From Notolepis coatsorum (Eukaryota > Chordata > Actinopteri > Aulopiformes > Paralepididae): a stretch of DNA of 64,000 nucleotides. The first letter of the stretch is position 1. Each line of letters opens with the position of its first letter. The stretch lies in the NCBI GenBank assembly GCA_963971535.1, contig OZ020592.1, positions 129,997,663 to 130,061,662 of the forward strand. The letters run 5' to 3'. This document shows positions 1 through 11,123 of this stretch, one piece after another. The position numbers and the translations under genes are program-made. The notes under the pieces are model-generated. The model worked only from the letters and a program-made list of their open reading frames with translations. It did not search any database and was not told the DNA's origin.

Positions 1-2596
1 TAAGAAGTGGGGTGACATGGGCCGACTTTGGTAGGTTTGAGATCAGGCGGGCCGCTGCGTTCTGAATGAGTTGAAGAGGCTTAGTGGCAGTGGCCGGGAG
101 GCCAGCGAGCAGTGCATTGCAGTAGTCGAGGCGGGAGATGACTGTTGATTGGACGAGGAGTTGGGTGGCTTCTTTTGTCAGGAAGGGGCGGATCCTTCTG
201 ACGTTGCTCAGGAGGAATCGGCAGGTTCTGGTCGTCGCTGCGATGTGAGCAGAGAAGTTCAACTGGTCGTCGAGGACAACACCAAGGTTCTTGGCGGTCG
301 GGGACGCAGTCACAGCTGCATTCTCGACTGTGATTGAAAGGTCGGTTAGGGGGGAGGATTTGGCCGGCAGGTGGAGCAATTCTGTTTTGCTTAGGTTCAG
401 TTTGAGGTGGTTGGACGTCATCCAGGCTGAGATGTCGGACAGACAGGCCGAGATCCGCTCAGAGACGTGGATATCTGAGGGAGGGAAGGAGAGGAAGAGT
501 TGAGTATCGTCGGCATAACAATGGTAGGAGAAGCCATGAGACGTGATAATGTTACCCAGTGATTTAGTGTAGAGGGAGAAGAGAAGGGGTCCTAAAACCG
601 AGCCCTGGGGGACACCCGTCCGCAGGGGGCGGGTGGCCGACAGGGTCCCTCTCCATGACACTTGGTAGGAGCGGTCATTGAGGTATGATGACAGCCATGT
701 CAGCGCAGAGCCAGCCACTCCCATTCCTGCGAGGGCCGCAAGGAGGATCTGGTGGTTGACTGTGTCGAAGGCTGCAGATAGATCTAGGAGAATCAGGACA
801 GAGGAGAGGCCTTTCGCTTTTGCTAAGTGAAGTGCCTCTGTGACCGCAATGAGGGCTGTCTCTGTGGAGTGACCAGTCCTGAAGCCTGACTGATTAGGGT
901 CTAGGAGGTCATTCTGTAAGAGATAAGCAGTAAGTTGGTTGGATACAGCACGTTCAAGTGTTTTAGAAAGGAAGGAGAGAAGAGAGACAGGACGGTAGTT
1001 GCCTATGACGGTAGGGTTCAGGGTTGGTTTTTTTATGAGCGGCGTGACTCTGGCTTGTTTTAGGGAGGTGGGGACCACCCCCGAGTTGAGTGAGGAGTTG
1101 ATGGTTGCAGTTAGGAATGGGAGGATGTCTGGTGCTATGGTCTGGAGGAGTGGGGAGGGTAGCTGGTCCAGCTGGCAAGTAGTCGGACGGTTCGACGTTA
1201 CCAGTGTCAGGGTCTCTGCTTCTGTAATGGGAGAGAAAGATGACAGAGTGAAGGATGAGGTTCTCGATTCAGCATTTGGAATGGGTGGGGGTTGGGAGAA
1301 GGAGCTGCGGATGTTCTCCACTTTTTCCTCAAAGAAGATCGCAAAGTCTTCGGCAGAGAAAGATGAGGGAGGGGGGGGTGGGGGGGGAGTGAGGAGGGAG
1401 GACATGGTAGCATGCAGTTTGCAAAGATTCTTGGCAGAGGCCTCAATCCTATGGTGGAAGAAAGAAGCTTTGGCATTAGTGATGGTTTTGGAGAATGTTA
1501 ACAAGAGGTTGTGATATGTGTCGATGTCAGCAGTGAGGCGTGACTTTCTATACTTCCTTTCAGCTGCTCTCAGGACCTGTCTTTGTTCTCTCACTGGATC
1601 TGTCAGCCATGGACTGGGTGGGGAACGGCGGGCAGGTTTCTCAACGAGGGGACAGAGCTTGTTGAAGGAGGTTGCAAGGGCTGAAAGGAGGGTGGAGGTT
1701 GCCATCTCTGTGGAGAGAGCAGAGAAGGTGTCACTCAAAGGTCGAGCGGATAGTATGTCAGAGGAGAGGGTGGAGGGGGATAGGGAGGGCAGGTTGCGTC
1801 TGAGTGAGACTGTTTGAGTTGGGGTGAAGACCTTTCGGTTAAGCATGAGAGTTAGTGAGAAGGATATGAAGGAATGGTCAGATACATGTAGGGGAGTTAC
1901 CGTGGTGTTAATGATGCTGGAGTTACGGGAAAATATGAGATCCAAGGAGTTGCCTGCTTTGTGGGTGGGAGGCATGGCAGTGGGAGTCAGGTCAAACGAT
2001 TGTAGGAGGGAGACTACTATGACTGACTGAGATGAGTCAGGCAGGTTGAAGTCGCCCAATAGAAGGAGAGGGGTACCATCTTCCGGTAAGGAGCTAAGAA
2101 GCATGTCCAGCTCATCTGTGAAGTGATCGAGTGTACCTGGAGGGCGGTAGAGTGTAACAATGGTGAGATTGAAAGGATTAGAGACAGATACTGCATGATA
2201 TTCGAGAGAGGAGAGTGACAGTTCTGGGAGTGGTGTTACGTTTGTAGCCCATGAAGGAGATGTCATGAGGCCAGTGCCTCCACCCCGTCTGGAAGGTCGA
2301 GGTGTGTGAGTGAAGTTATAGTTTGTAGATAATGCTGCAGGTGTTGATGAGTTATTGGGGGTTATCCAGGTCTCAGTTAGAGCCAGGAGCTGCAGATTTA
2401 GACTATGGGCGTAGGCAGTAATGAAGTCAGCTTTCTTGACTGCTGATTGACAATTCCATAAGCCTCCCCGTACTGTGACAGGTGTATTAGTGGCTGTAGG
2501 AGGGTAGGAGAGATTAGCCGGGTTGCTAGCAAACTGCCGTGGGTGGGTTAAATCTGTTCTAGAGGAGCAGATTGTGGATATAGGTATGAGACACAT
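1..2596 (-). CDS. L2-type LINE ORF2 (endonuclease + reverse transcriptase), open to the window edge
   Basis: Read codon by codon on the minus strand from an ATG at 2596 down to position 1, this frame shows no stop, about 865 codons, and continues off the left edge. An APE-type endonuclease comes first (near 2350 TETWI; near 2060 LLLLGDFNLP; near 1880 VSDHSFI), then a proline-rich linker (1370-1395), then reverse transcriptase: NYRPVSLLSFLSK near 980, LLDLSAAFDTVNH near 775, GVPQGSVLGPLLFSLY near 600 and the catalytic HCYADDTQ near 515. The C-terminal block SRLDYCNALLAGLP lies near 110. Motif order and wording fit the fish L2/Maui clade, which mobilises by target-primed reverse transcription. 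A TAA closes the frame upstream of the ATG, near 2690. An open frame of this length suggests a young copy. The 3' end is outside the window, so completeness cannot be judged. Confidence 0.88.
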   Translation of the reverse strand, partial: MCLIPISTICSSRTDLTHPRQFASNPANLSYPPTATNTPVTVRGGLWNCQSAVKKADFITAYAHSLNLQLLALTETWITPNNSSTPAALSTNYNFTHTPRPSRRGGGTGLMTSPSWATNVTPLPELSLSSLEYHAVSVSNPFNLTIVTLYRPPGTLDHFTDELDMLLSSLPEDGTPLLLLGDFNLPDSSQSVIVVSLLQSFDLTPTAMPPTHKAGNSLDLIFSRNSSIINTTVTPLHVSDHSFISFSLTLMLNRKVFTPTQTVSLRRNLPSLSPSTLSSDILSARPLSDTFSALSTEMATSTLLSALATSFNKLCPLVEKPARRSPPSPWLTDPVREQRQVLRAAERKYRKSRLTADIDTYHNLLLTFSKTITNAKASFFHHRIEASAKNLCKLHATMSSLLTPPPPPPPSSFSAEDFAIFFEEKVENIRSSFSQPPPIPNAESRTSSFTLSSFSPITEAETLTLVTSNRPTTCQLDQLPSPLLQTIAPDILPFLTATINSSLNSGVVPTSLKQARVTPLIKKPTLNPTVIGNYRPVSLLSFLSKTLERAVSNQLTAYLLQNDLLDPNQSGFRTGHSTETALIAVTEALHLAKAKGLSSVLILLDLSAAFDTVNHQILLAALAGMGVAGSALTWLSSYLNDRSYQVSWRGTLSATRPLRTGVPQGSVLGPLLFSLYTKSLGNIITSHGFSYHCYADDTQLFLSFPPSDIHVSERISACLSDISAWMTSNHLKLNLSKTELLHLPAKSSPLTDLSITVENAAVTASPTAKNLGVVLDDQLNFSAHIAATTRTCRFLLSNVRRIRPFLTKEATQLLVQSTVISRLDYCNALLAGLPATATKPLQLIQNAAARLISNLPKSAHVTPLL

Positions 2597-2844
2597 TGTC
2601 TTGTCAAGAGTGGCAGGGAGGAAGTAGAGAAATAGCAGAGTGGGAGGGAAAGGGAGATTTTTCAGAGTGGAGTGTAAGATAGGACTAGGGTGTACTTAGC
2701 ACTAGGTGGATTGGTGGATCCCTCTGCGGATAACTCCAGGAAAACTCCTCCTCTTTGTCCCTCTTCGTTTCTCGACGCTTCGCTGACGCTACACCAGCAA
2801 GCCTTTAAATCTCTATCACTAATTAGTGCTGTCTTAACACCTGG

Positions 2845-3864
2845 CCCTTAATGGGGGCACTTAACAAAACAAAATGGCCGTTTTATAAACACGCCCCTTT
2901 AATCAAGTCAGCTGGTTCCTCACTTTTAAGATTCACTAATAAACTTAAAATGGCTTACCCTTGTTTTCAGTATAAAGCAATGTTTCTCAGTGAGTGTGTC
3001 CTGTCCTTCCTTAACAGAGCTCAGTACAGAGTGATTTCAACACAGTCTGGACCTCTGCTTTTAAACAGGGCAGGCTCTTAATGGCTCACTCAGCAAATCA
3101 GTTGCTACTAGTAAACAGGAAACAGTCCCTTAATGGGGGCACTTAACTAAACAAAATGGCCGTTTTAAACACGCCCCTTTAATCAAGTCAGCTGGTTCCT
3201 CACTTTTAAGATTCACTAATAAACTTAAAATGGCTTACCCTAGTTTTCAGTATAAAGCAATGTTTCTCAGTGAGTGTGTCCTGTCCTTCCTTAACAGAGC
3301 TCAGTACAGAGTGATTTCAACACAGTCTGGACCTCTGCTTTTAAACAGGGCAGGCTCTTAATGGCTCACTCAGCAAATCAGTTGCTACTAGTAAACAGGA
3401 AACAGTCCCTTAATGGGGGCACTTAACTAAACAAAATGGCCGTTTTAAACACGCCCCTTTAATCAAGTCAGCTGGTTCCTCACTTTTAAGATTCACTAAT
3501 AAACTTAAAATGGCTTACCCTAGTTTTCAGTATAAAGCAATGTTTCTCAGTGAGTGTGTCCTGTCCTTCCTTAACAGAGCTCAGTACAGAGTGATTTCAA
3601 CACAGTCTGGACCTCTGCTTTTAAACAGGGCAGGCTCTTAATGGCTCACTCAGCAAATCAGTTGCTACTAGTAAACAGGAAACAGTCCCTTAATGGGGGC
3701 ACTTAACTAAACAAAATGGCAGTTTTAAACACGCCCCTTTAATCAAGTCAGCTGGTTCCTCACTTTTAAGATTCACTAATAAACTTAAAATGGCTTACCC
3801 TTGTTTTCAGTATAAAGCAATGTTTCTCAGTGAGTGTGTCCTGTCCTTCCTTAACAGAGCTCAG
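2845..3864. repeat. 280-bp tandem repeat, three full copies plus a partial one
   Basis: Units begin CCCTTAATGGGGGCAC at 2845, 3127, 3407 and 3687; the last stops at 3864. Copies are nearly identical (the first carries two extra bases). Each unit has a CTTTTAAGATTCACTAATAA core and an ACACGCCCC box. The array abuts the 5' leader of the minus-strand L2 LINE, where a promoter monomer array would lie. Confidence 0.9.
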
Positions 3865-4133
3865 CTTGTGACTGCAACTTGTTCCTGTTTGCGGATGACT
3901 CAGCCCTGCTGGTCTCTGACAGGAACAAGTTGCAGGTTGAAAAAGCCCTCAGCTCTGAACGTGGCAGAATCTGCACCTGGCTCGCTGATAACAAACTATC
4001 ATTGCACCTGGGTAAAACGGAATCCATTCTCTTTGGTTCAAATAACAAACTCAGCAAGGCCAACGGCTTCTCTGTTACAGTGGGTGACAATATTGTCACA
4101 ATGAAAGATGAAATTACCTACCTGGGTTCCAGT
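3865..4133 (+). mobile_element. LINE family A fragment (reverse transcriptase part)
   Basis: The + strand encodes LFLFADDSALLVSDRNK, then LADNKLSLHLGKTESILFGS, the catalytic FADD region and thumb of a CR1/Rex1/L2-like reverse transcriptase. The same family recurs at 26236-27526, 34141-35496 and 57259-57880, called family A here. This piece is cut at both ends, by the 280-bp array on the left and an unclassified repeat on the right. Confidence 0.8.
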
Positions 4134-4790
4134 GGCGGCTGGTGACAATTATTCTAGGTGGGGCGGAACTATGTGTTGGGGATAAGGGTTCCGCTCTGAC
4201 AATATTGTTGGTTGCTTTCCTGTTGGCAAATCAGTTCCGGTTAGCATTAGCAAGGAGACAGTGTTGACATTGTATTGATGTCAAATCTTAGCACTTTGAG
4301 ATTTGGTTCCAAATGTAAAGTGCACTACAAATTAAATGTATTGTTATTATTATGTTGAATAAACATTAATAAACAAACTATTTTACCCAAGGATATATCC
4401 ATGAAATTCGAATTTCGGACGGAGCAGATAGCTAACATTAGCTCAGTTGACACACCGGACAATCAACAGTCCCATATGACGCGTCCGAGGGAAAACACCC
4501 CTGTCAACCCTGCTCTGTATAAAAGAGAGGAGACAGGGAACCCCCAGAGAGACCTCCCACGTGAGTAATAATTGAAAAGATATATGTAACATTGAGCTAC
4601 GTGTCAAGACATATGCAACAGAGCGCAGAGCAGAAAACTTTTTAAAGTTATCACGCACCGCATAACTCATCTTGACAATAACAGACACAACATGGAGCCT
4701 GAAAAGAACTCACAGAAGTCTCACAACCAATAGAAACGCGCCCAGTGACGTACTCTATGGCGGGGGGGATCACAACTAGGGCTGCAAGAG
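4134..4790. other. Unclassified interspersed sequence between two LINE pieces
   Basis: The stretch starts CAGTGGCGGCTGGTGAC and ends near GGGCTGCAAGAGG. It separates two LINE fragments that do not join, has no convincing open frame and no clear terminal inverted repeat. It is probably an old DNA element or LINE leader; no family is claimed. Confidence 0.35.
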
Positions 4791-5993
4791 GACTCCTTTT
4801 CTTTTAGTAAAGTGACAGAGAGCGCAGTCCTCAGGAGGCTAAGTCAACTTAATTCCAGTAAAGTGACAGGATTAGATCAGATGCCTGCTAGGTTTCTTAA
4901 CGACGCAGCAGAGTGCATCACCCCTGCTATTACCCACCTAATCAATCTCTCCATAGAGCATGGGAAGGTACCAGCAGATCTAAAGAGTGCTAGAGTAATT
5001 CCACTCTATAAGAAAGGTAATAAGTCAGACAAGGGTAACTATAGACCAATTAGCATTTTAAGTGTACTATCAAAAGTCATAGAAAAAATCATTCATGAAC
5101 AGATCAATACATATTTAGTGAGAAACAGTATCCTATTTGAGCATCAGTCAGGCTTTAGACAATCTCATTCCACTGAGACTTGTCTGGTGTATTTGACTGA
5201 CTGCATCAGAAAGGAGATTGATGCAAAGAAATTCTGTGGAATGATCATGTTGGACCTACAAAAGGCCTTTGATACGGTTGACCATAGTGTCCTTTTATTT
5301 AAATTGAAGACGATTGGGTTTAGTGGGTCAGCATTGAACTGGGTCACCTCATATCTATCAGGCAGGTATCAGATGGTAGATGTAAACGGGACCTACTCCT
5401 CAGCCAAGGCGATCACCTGCGGGGTGCCTCAAGGGAGTGTCCTGGGGCCTCTCTTCTTTCTCATTTACATAAATGATATGAAGAATGCCTGTTCATCAGA
5501 CCTTTTTCTTTATGCGGATGACTCTGCCATTCTGGTCTCCCATAAGGACTTGGCAGTAGTGGAGAGGACCCTTAGTGAGGAGTTATCAAATGTGCAGACA
5601 TGGCTGTCAGATAACAAACTATCTCTTCATCTAGGAAAAACAGAGGCCATCCTGTTCGGATCAAAGAAACGGCTTGGTAAAGAAATTGAAATTAAGGTAA
5701 GAGTAGGTGAGAAGCAAATAACAAACAAGGATTCTGTAGTATATCTAGGCTGCATAATGGACAAACATCTTACAGGAGAGGCCATGGCTAAAAAAGCCCA
5801 CACTAAAATCTGCCAGAAAATGAAATTCCTAGCTAGACAAGGGGAACTACTGGACCAGGCAACACTTAAAATGCTAGCGGGCGCATTAGTACAAAGTCAC
5901 TTTGACTATGCTGCCACCTCCTGGTTTAGTGGCACTCCACAGGTCCTGAAAAACAAACTTCAGACAGCTCAAAACAAATTAATGAGAGTAGTC

Positions 5994-6772
<779 letters not shown>

Positions 6773-7179
6773 GCTACCTCCACGCACTCACCTAGGGCCA
6801 ACTTTCTTCAGGCAACTAAACTGGCTTCCCGTCAATAAAAGGGTAATTCACATCAAATTAGGTCTCACACACAAGATAGTTCAAAATACAGGTCTGAAAT
6901 ATCTATCCAATTATTTTTATCGATTCCGTGACAATCATTCATACTCCACTAGAAGGAGCAGTACGGATTTTATTCTGCCAAAATTTAACTCACTAATGGG
7001 CACAAATACTTTTTTTATATTCTGCAGCACTGGAGTGGAACAAGCTTCCAGTGGCCCTAAAAAACATCGAAGAGGGGGGAAGCTTTAGACGTGCCACAAA
7101 GAAATGGCTAGCCAGTGAAGTATAGAATTAGCCACGTCTAGGAAGGAGAGGGTAGGGAGTGCTTTTTATGGGGTTGCTA

Positions 7180-7297
7180 TATGTTTTATTATGATGCTCT
7201 GTTTTTTATTATGATGATCTATGTTTTATTATGATGCTCTATGTTTTATTATGATGCTCTGTTTTATTATATTTTATTATGATGCTCTATGTTTTAT
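7180..7297. repeat. 20-bp AT-rich tandem repeat in a LINE 3' UTR
   Basis: About five imperfect copies of ATGTTTTATTATGATGCTCT inside the 3' untranslated region of LINE B. Confidence 0.85.
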
Positions 7298-7419
7298 GAT
7301 GTCTGTCCATGTCCAAAATTAGGGACCATGATGGAAATAAGTGCTTGCACTTTCTCATGTTTTTATCCCTTGGATGCTGTCTTTTACTCCACAATAAAAA
7401 TCAATCAATCAATCAATTC

Positions 7420-7691
7420 CGTGACCCACCTGCCCAAATATGGCGTGGGACCAGGGAACTCCCTCCCCCCCCCCCCCCCCCTCTCCCTACCCTGTGACGC
7501 GCTGACCCAACAGCGTGACAGGAAGCCCGAAGGACAGGAGGTCCAACCCCCTGACCAATCAGAAAAAAGGGGAGGAAGGGTTTATCAGTTCACCCCCTCA
7601 TGACCCCACACCCCGGATACGATGAAAAACAACAAGCAGCGATGATACTGTGTACCTAGCATGCTACATGAAAAGCGTATATCCACTAGGA
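7420..7691. other. Short unassigned stretch with a poly-C run
   Basis: Between the LINE B tail and the next hAT-like end. It contains a long C run near 7464-7481 and no feature that I recognise. Confidence 0.5.
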
Positions 7692-8394
7692 CAGGGGTCA
7701 GCAACCTTTACTATCAAAAGAGTCACTTTTCCCCCGTCACACAAAATAAAATGCTCAGGGAGCCGCACAACCTATTTACCCTTAAAATGAAGATAACACA
7801 GTGTATAACGTTTTATATATCCCCAAGCATACCCCACATTTAGCATAAAACGCCTGACAATTGCATACCCAAAGTAATTTGCGGTTTATTATACTTTATA
7901 CTTATAGCACACAGTTTGTTGCATTAATGGGATTATAAAGCAACAAAAAGAAAAATTTTACTTTTTAATTGCTGTTTTTACCTGTTATAACAAAGGAAAA
8001 CCTCAAACTCTTATGAAGAGGAGACAAAACACTGGTGTCTGTAGACCGACTTTGAAATAAAACCCTGAACTATTCAGGTATATTTGAGTCCTTCCCTTAT
8101 TTGTGGAACATTTATAAAATAGAAAGTAGTCCACTTTGAAAAAAGACTACCATGTGTAGACCTACTTTGAAATAAAACACAGACAAGGAGAAAAAACACT
8201 GGCATCTGTAGACCTACTTTGAAATAAAACCCTGAACTATGCAGCTGTATTAGAGTCCTTCCCTTATTTGTGGAAAATCTATAAAATAAAAAGAAAAATA
8301 TTTTGTTGTTCACAAATTTCGCACCACATATCACTAAGGTAAGCCTTTTGTTGACTAAATATCTTAGTTGATGAAATATTGTTTCATTTCAGTG
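7692..8394. mobile_element. hAT-like element, left end only
   Basis: It begins CAGGGGTCAGCAACC, a typical hAT-type terminus, and continues as AT-rich non-coding DNA to the site where a hAT MITE inserted. No matching right end (GGTTGCTGACCCC) was found downstream. Confidence 0.5.
8022..8275. repeat. Imperfect tandem duplication of about 160 bp
   Basis: The block around TTTGAAATAAAACCCTGAAC occurs at about 8050 and again at about 8219, both followed by GAGTCCTTCCCTTATTTGTG. A third partial TTTGAAATAAAAC lies at 8168. Confidence 0.8.
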
Positions 8395-9134
8395 CAGTGC
8401 ATGTGAGCGGATCGGAGCGCGAGCGGCGCGGGGCGCGGAGCGGCCGGTTTTGACGTGAGCGAGGAGTGGGTTTTAAAATGAGTCGGCGCGACGTCCGGAG
8501 CGAGAGTTCTCCTCCGCTCCAATCCACTCCAGGCCGCTCACAGTGGTTTAACACTGATGTAATATATACATGCAGTACAATGCCAAAGCAACAGATGGCG
8601 ATGTACAAACATGAAGGCCATTTTCAACCAATGAGAAGGGTGAACCTGTGATAGGCTGTTCGTTCAGGCTTTGTCACTGTAGAGACGCCCACACTCACTC
8701 TAGTTAGAAAAAGTATATCGACGCCATTGTTGTTGACGTTAGCTTACATGCTAACGTTAATGGCAGCGACCATAGCATTGTGGCTCGGCTAGCCTATCAT
8801 CGCTTAATAGAGATAGTGAATGGATAAACAACGTTATTTAACATTGCAGAATGGCTACAATTACAATGCGGCTCAATACAAACAATTGTTAAGGGGCCCA
8901 GGGGGTGTAGACTGTTGTAGTTTGAGCTCATTTACACCATGCTCCAAAAAAAGAAGAAAAAAAACTGCCGAGCGATCTGGCGCGGGGAGCGGGGAGCGCT
9001 CGATTCAAGGTGAGCGGGGAGCGAGCGGAGAGCGACTTGGGGGCGGGGTCAACATGAGTGATTAGCGGAGCGGACCAAGCTTTAAAGAGCGAAGAGCGGA
9101 TTTCTCGGCCGCGCCGATCCGCTCACGTGGTCTG
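8395..9134. mobile_element. Non-autonomous hAT (MITE), copy 1
   Basis: Starts CAGTGCATGTGAGCGGATCGG and ends CCGATCCGCTCACGTGGTCTG, imperfect terminal inverted repeats. The 8-bp target duplication TTTCAGTG flanks it (8387-8394 and 9135-9142), the hAT signature. GAGCG-type motifs crowd both subterminal regions, as expected for transposase binding. There is no transposase. A segment at 8822-8905 resembles the 3' end of LINE family A. A second copy is at 32579-33238. Confidence 0.93.
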
Positions 9135-9290
9135 TTTCAGTGTCACAGTATGACATCGATCTCCAAAATAAGAGGAAAAAAAAGTTAAAAAAAAAGTGTA
9201 AAAAAAAAATAAGGATAAGCCAAACCAAATGCACGCCAGCCACAGACATCAACTCGTTTGCGAACGGGTTTTATATACAAGGCTTTAGGC

Positions 9291-11123
9291 TCATGTGCGA
9301 AACACGTCACCTGTGTTTATGTCTAAAGAAAAACACAGACGTTTAAAGAGAGGGTCAAATACCTCGGTACAAGCTACATATATGAGCACTTCTGTAGGCA
9401 ACACTCTAACCAAGTTGTGGACTCTATGCACAGAGCGCTCCTCCTCCATCTCTCTGCAGGCAGCCGTCATTTGTTGCATGGCCGACCCGAACAGCCCAGC
9501 ATCGGAGAGGGGGGCCGTGAACAGTGGAATCCTCTTCTGTTCCGGCACCCTCGCCTGCTCCAGCCAAAGGTGGCGCTGGGATAGAGTGGCCAGGGCGCGC
9601 CCCTTCCCGGTGGCTATCGCCTGCAGCTGGGTAAGGTGCAGGATGGCTCCAGCCGCTTGGGTGTGAGGATATTGATGATGGTCATCCAATACCGACCCGC
9701 CCGCCATCATCCCCGACATGTAGCGCGCTAGCTGCGGGATGTTAGACGTCGCAGCTAGGCTCTGAGTCGCGGCCATGTACGCCTGGTCACTCCAATTAGC
9801 CATCTGCCTAGCCGATTTCCCTTGGGGAACCGGCTTCCGCAACGGCTCCCACACCACTTCGGGACAAAGTATGGATGTCATCGGGCTATCAAGCCGAGGC
9901 ACCCCGTCCTTTAGTCCCTGGACCAAACCCGCCACCTGCGTGACTGGCACGTAGGCGGGGGTAAGGCCAGTGATGCGGGAGATTACCTGTCCCTGTTTCA
10001 CGTAGGCCTCCATTGAAGGGAAGAATGGGCAGACAACGCCCGTCTCTCTCACAGGACGACGTTGCCAGAGATGACCTATCATGTCATCAGGAACAGGTGC
10101 AGGCAGAGGCTGCGGCAACGCCACGCCATTAGCGGCTGCGGCGGCCGCCATGAGCTCGGGGAACAAGGCAAGCAACTCCCCTTGCGTACCTCCCTCCACG
10201 TCACTCGCGTCCCTCACGTACGGGAGGCTGCCATGTCGGGCGCCACCATCCGACGCGGCAGATAGCTGGGCATCTTGTCTCAGGATCGGAGGTTCTAACC
10301 CAACACCGGAAAACAAGGGACCCCAAGGAGACGCAACACTCCCTGCCACACCCCGAGGGGGAGAATGATACGACTCCATTGGGGCATCAAACAAGAGCGG
10401 TCTCGCCCCCTCCATGTGATCCTCAGTTTCCATCGGAAACAGAGACAGGGCAAAAGCACTCTCGTCCGGCTCCAGCACAACCCTAAAGCCAGGCCGTTCG
10501 CCCCTGCAGCTCATCACCCTACGACGGGAGCGAGCAGAGGCGAAGAGTCTGCGTCGCTAATCCCCAGCCACCAGAGGAGCTGTCGGCCTGTCGGCCGACT
10601 GTCCACTGGCGGGGGAACCAGGGCCGGAACTAGGCCATCTCACGGGAGACGGCGACTCAACGGCCCCTCGGAGAGGCAGACTCACCACCGGGCACCGCCC
10701 GGGCGTATCTGACTGCCACGACCGTGGAGTCAGAGCAGCCCCACAACGCACGGCGGACGCGGCAATGGAGACGCGCTGGTGAAGGGTGACGTTGTGAGCG
10801 CTCGAACCCCCCGAAGGTGCAGACATTATGACTTAGCTTTTCTCGTAAATTGGCAAGAGAGAGAAAAATAAGATACAATGTCCACGTAGCTCCTTTCCAA
10901 CAACTATTTCGGCACTAAACTCAAGTGGTGTATACAGACACTTGTCAGTGGTGAAAATAGGGAAGGAGCCGTTAGTATGGCCACGTCCCCACTTATGTAG
11001 AGGAGCGGATGTGGGTGTGGCCAGGCGGATGGGTGTGTACATGTGGAGACATTTGATTCAGAATTAGATTGAAAGGGATAAGGTTCCACTAAGAGCAGAG
11101 CGTAAGCTATATGATAATATAAC
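9291..11123 (-). mobile_element. DIRS-type retroelement fossil: 5' terminal repeat and gag-like part
   Basis: Minus strand. A gag-like coding part begins at 10826 and carries the DIRS ORF1 signature SQRHLWLEQARVPEQKR followed by the GLFG block, also seen in the longer DIRS element at 27-35 kb. Its 5' terminal repeat runs to 11123 and ends ATAATATAAC, the same terminal sequence as that element. Reverse transcriptase, RNase H and recombinase are not present here. The element is incomplete and broken, with a few breaks; the left boundary is approximate. Moderately old. Confidence 0.75.

Larger units (their letters stand above)
1..3864 (-). mobile_element. L2-type LINE with 5' tandem array
   Basis: The element includes the open ORF2, a 5' leader (2597-2844) and, further upstream in element sense, a 280-bp tandem array reaching 3864. 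Older LINE sequence resumes abruptly at 3865, so the array edge looks like the insertion edge. That the array belongs to the LINE is inference; the alternative is a satellite that lay next to the insertion site. Confidence 0.6.
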
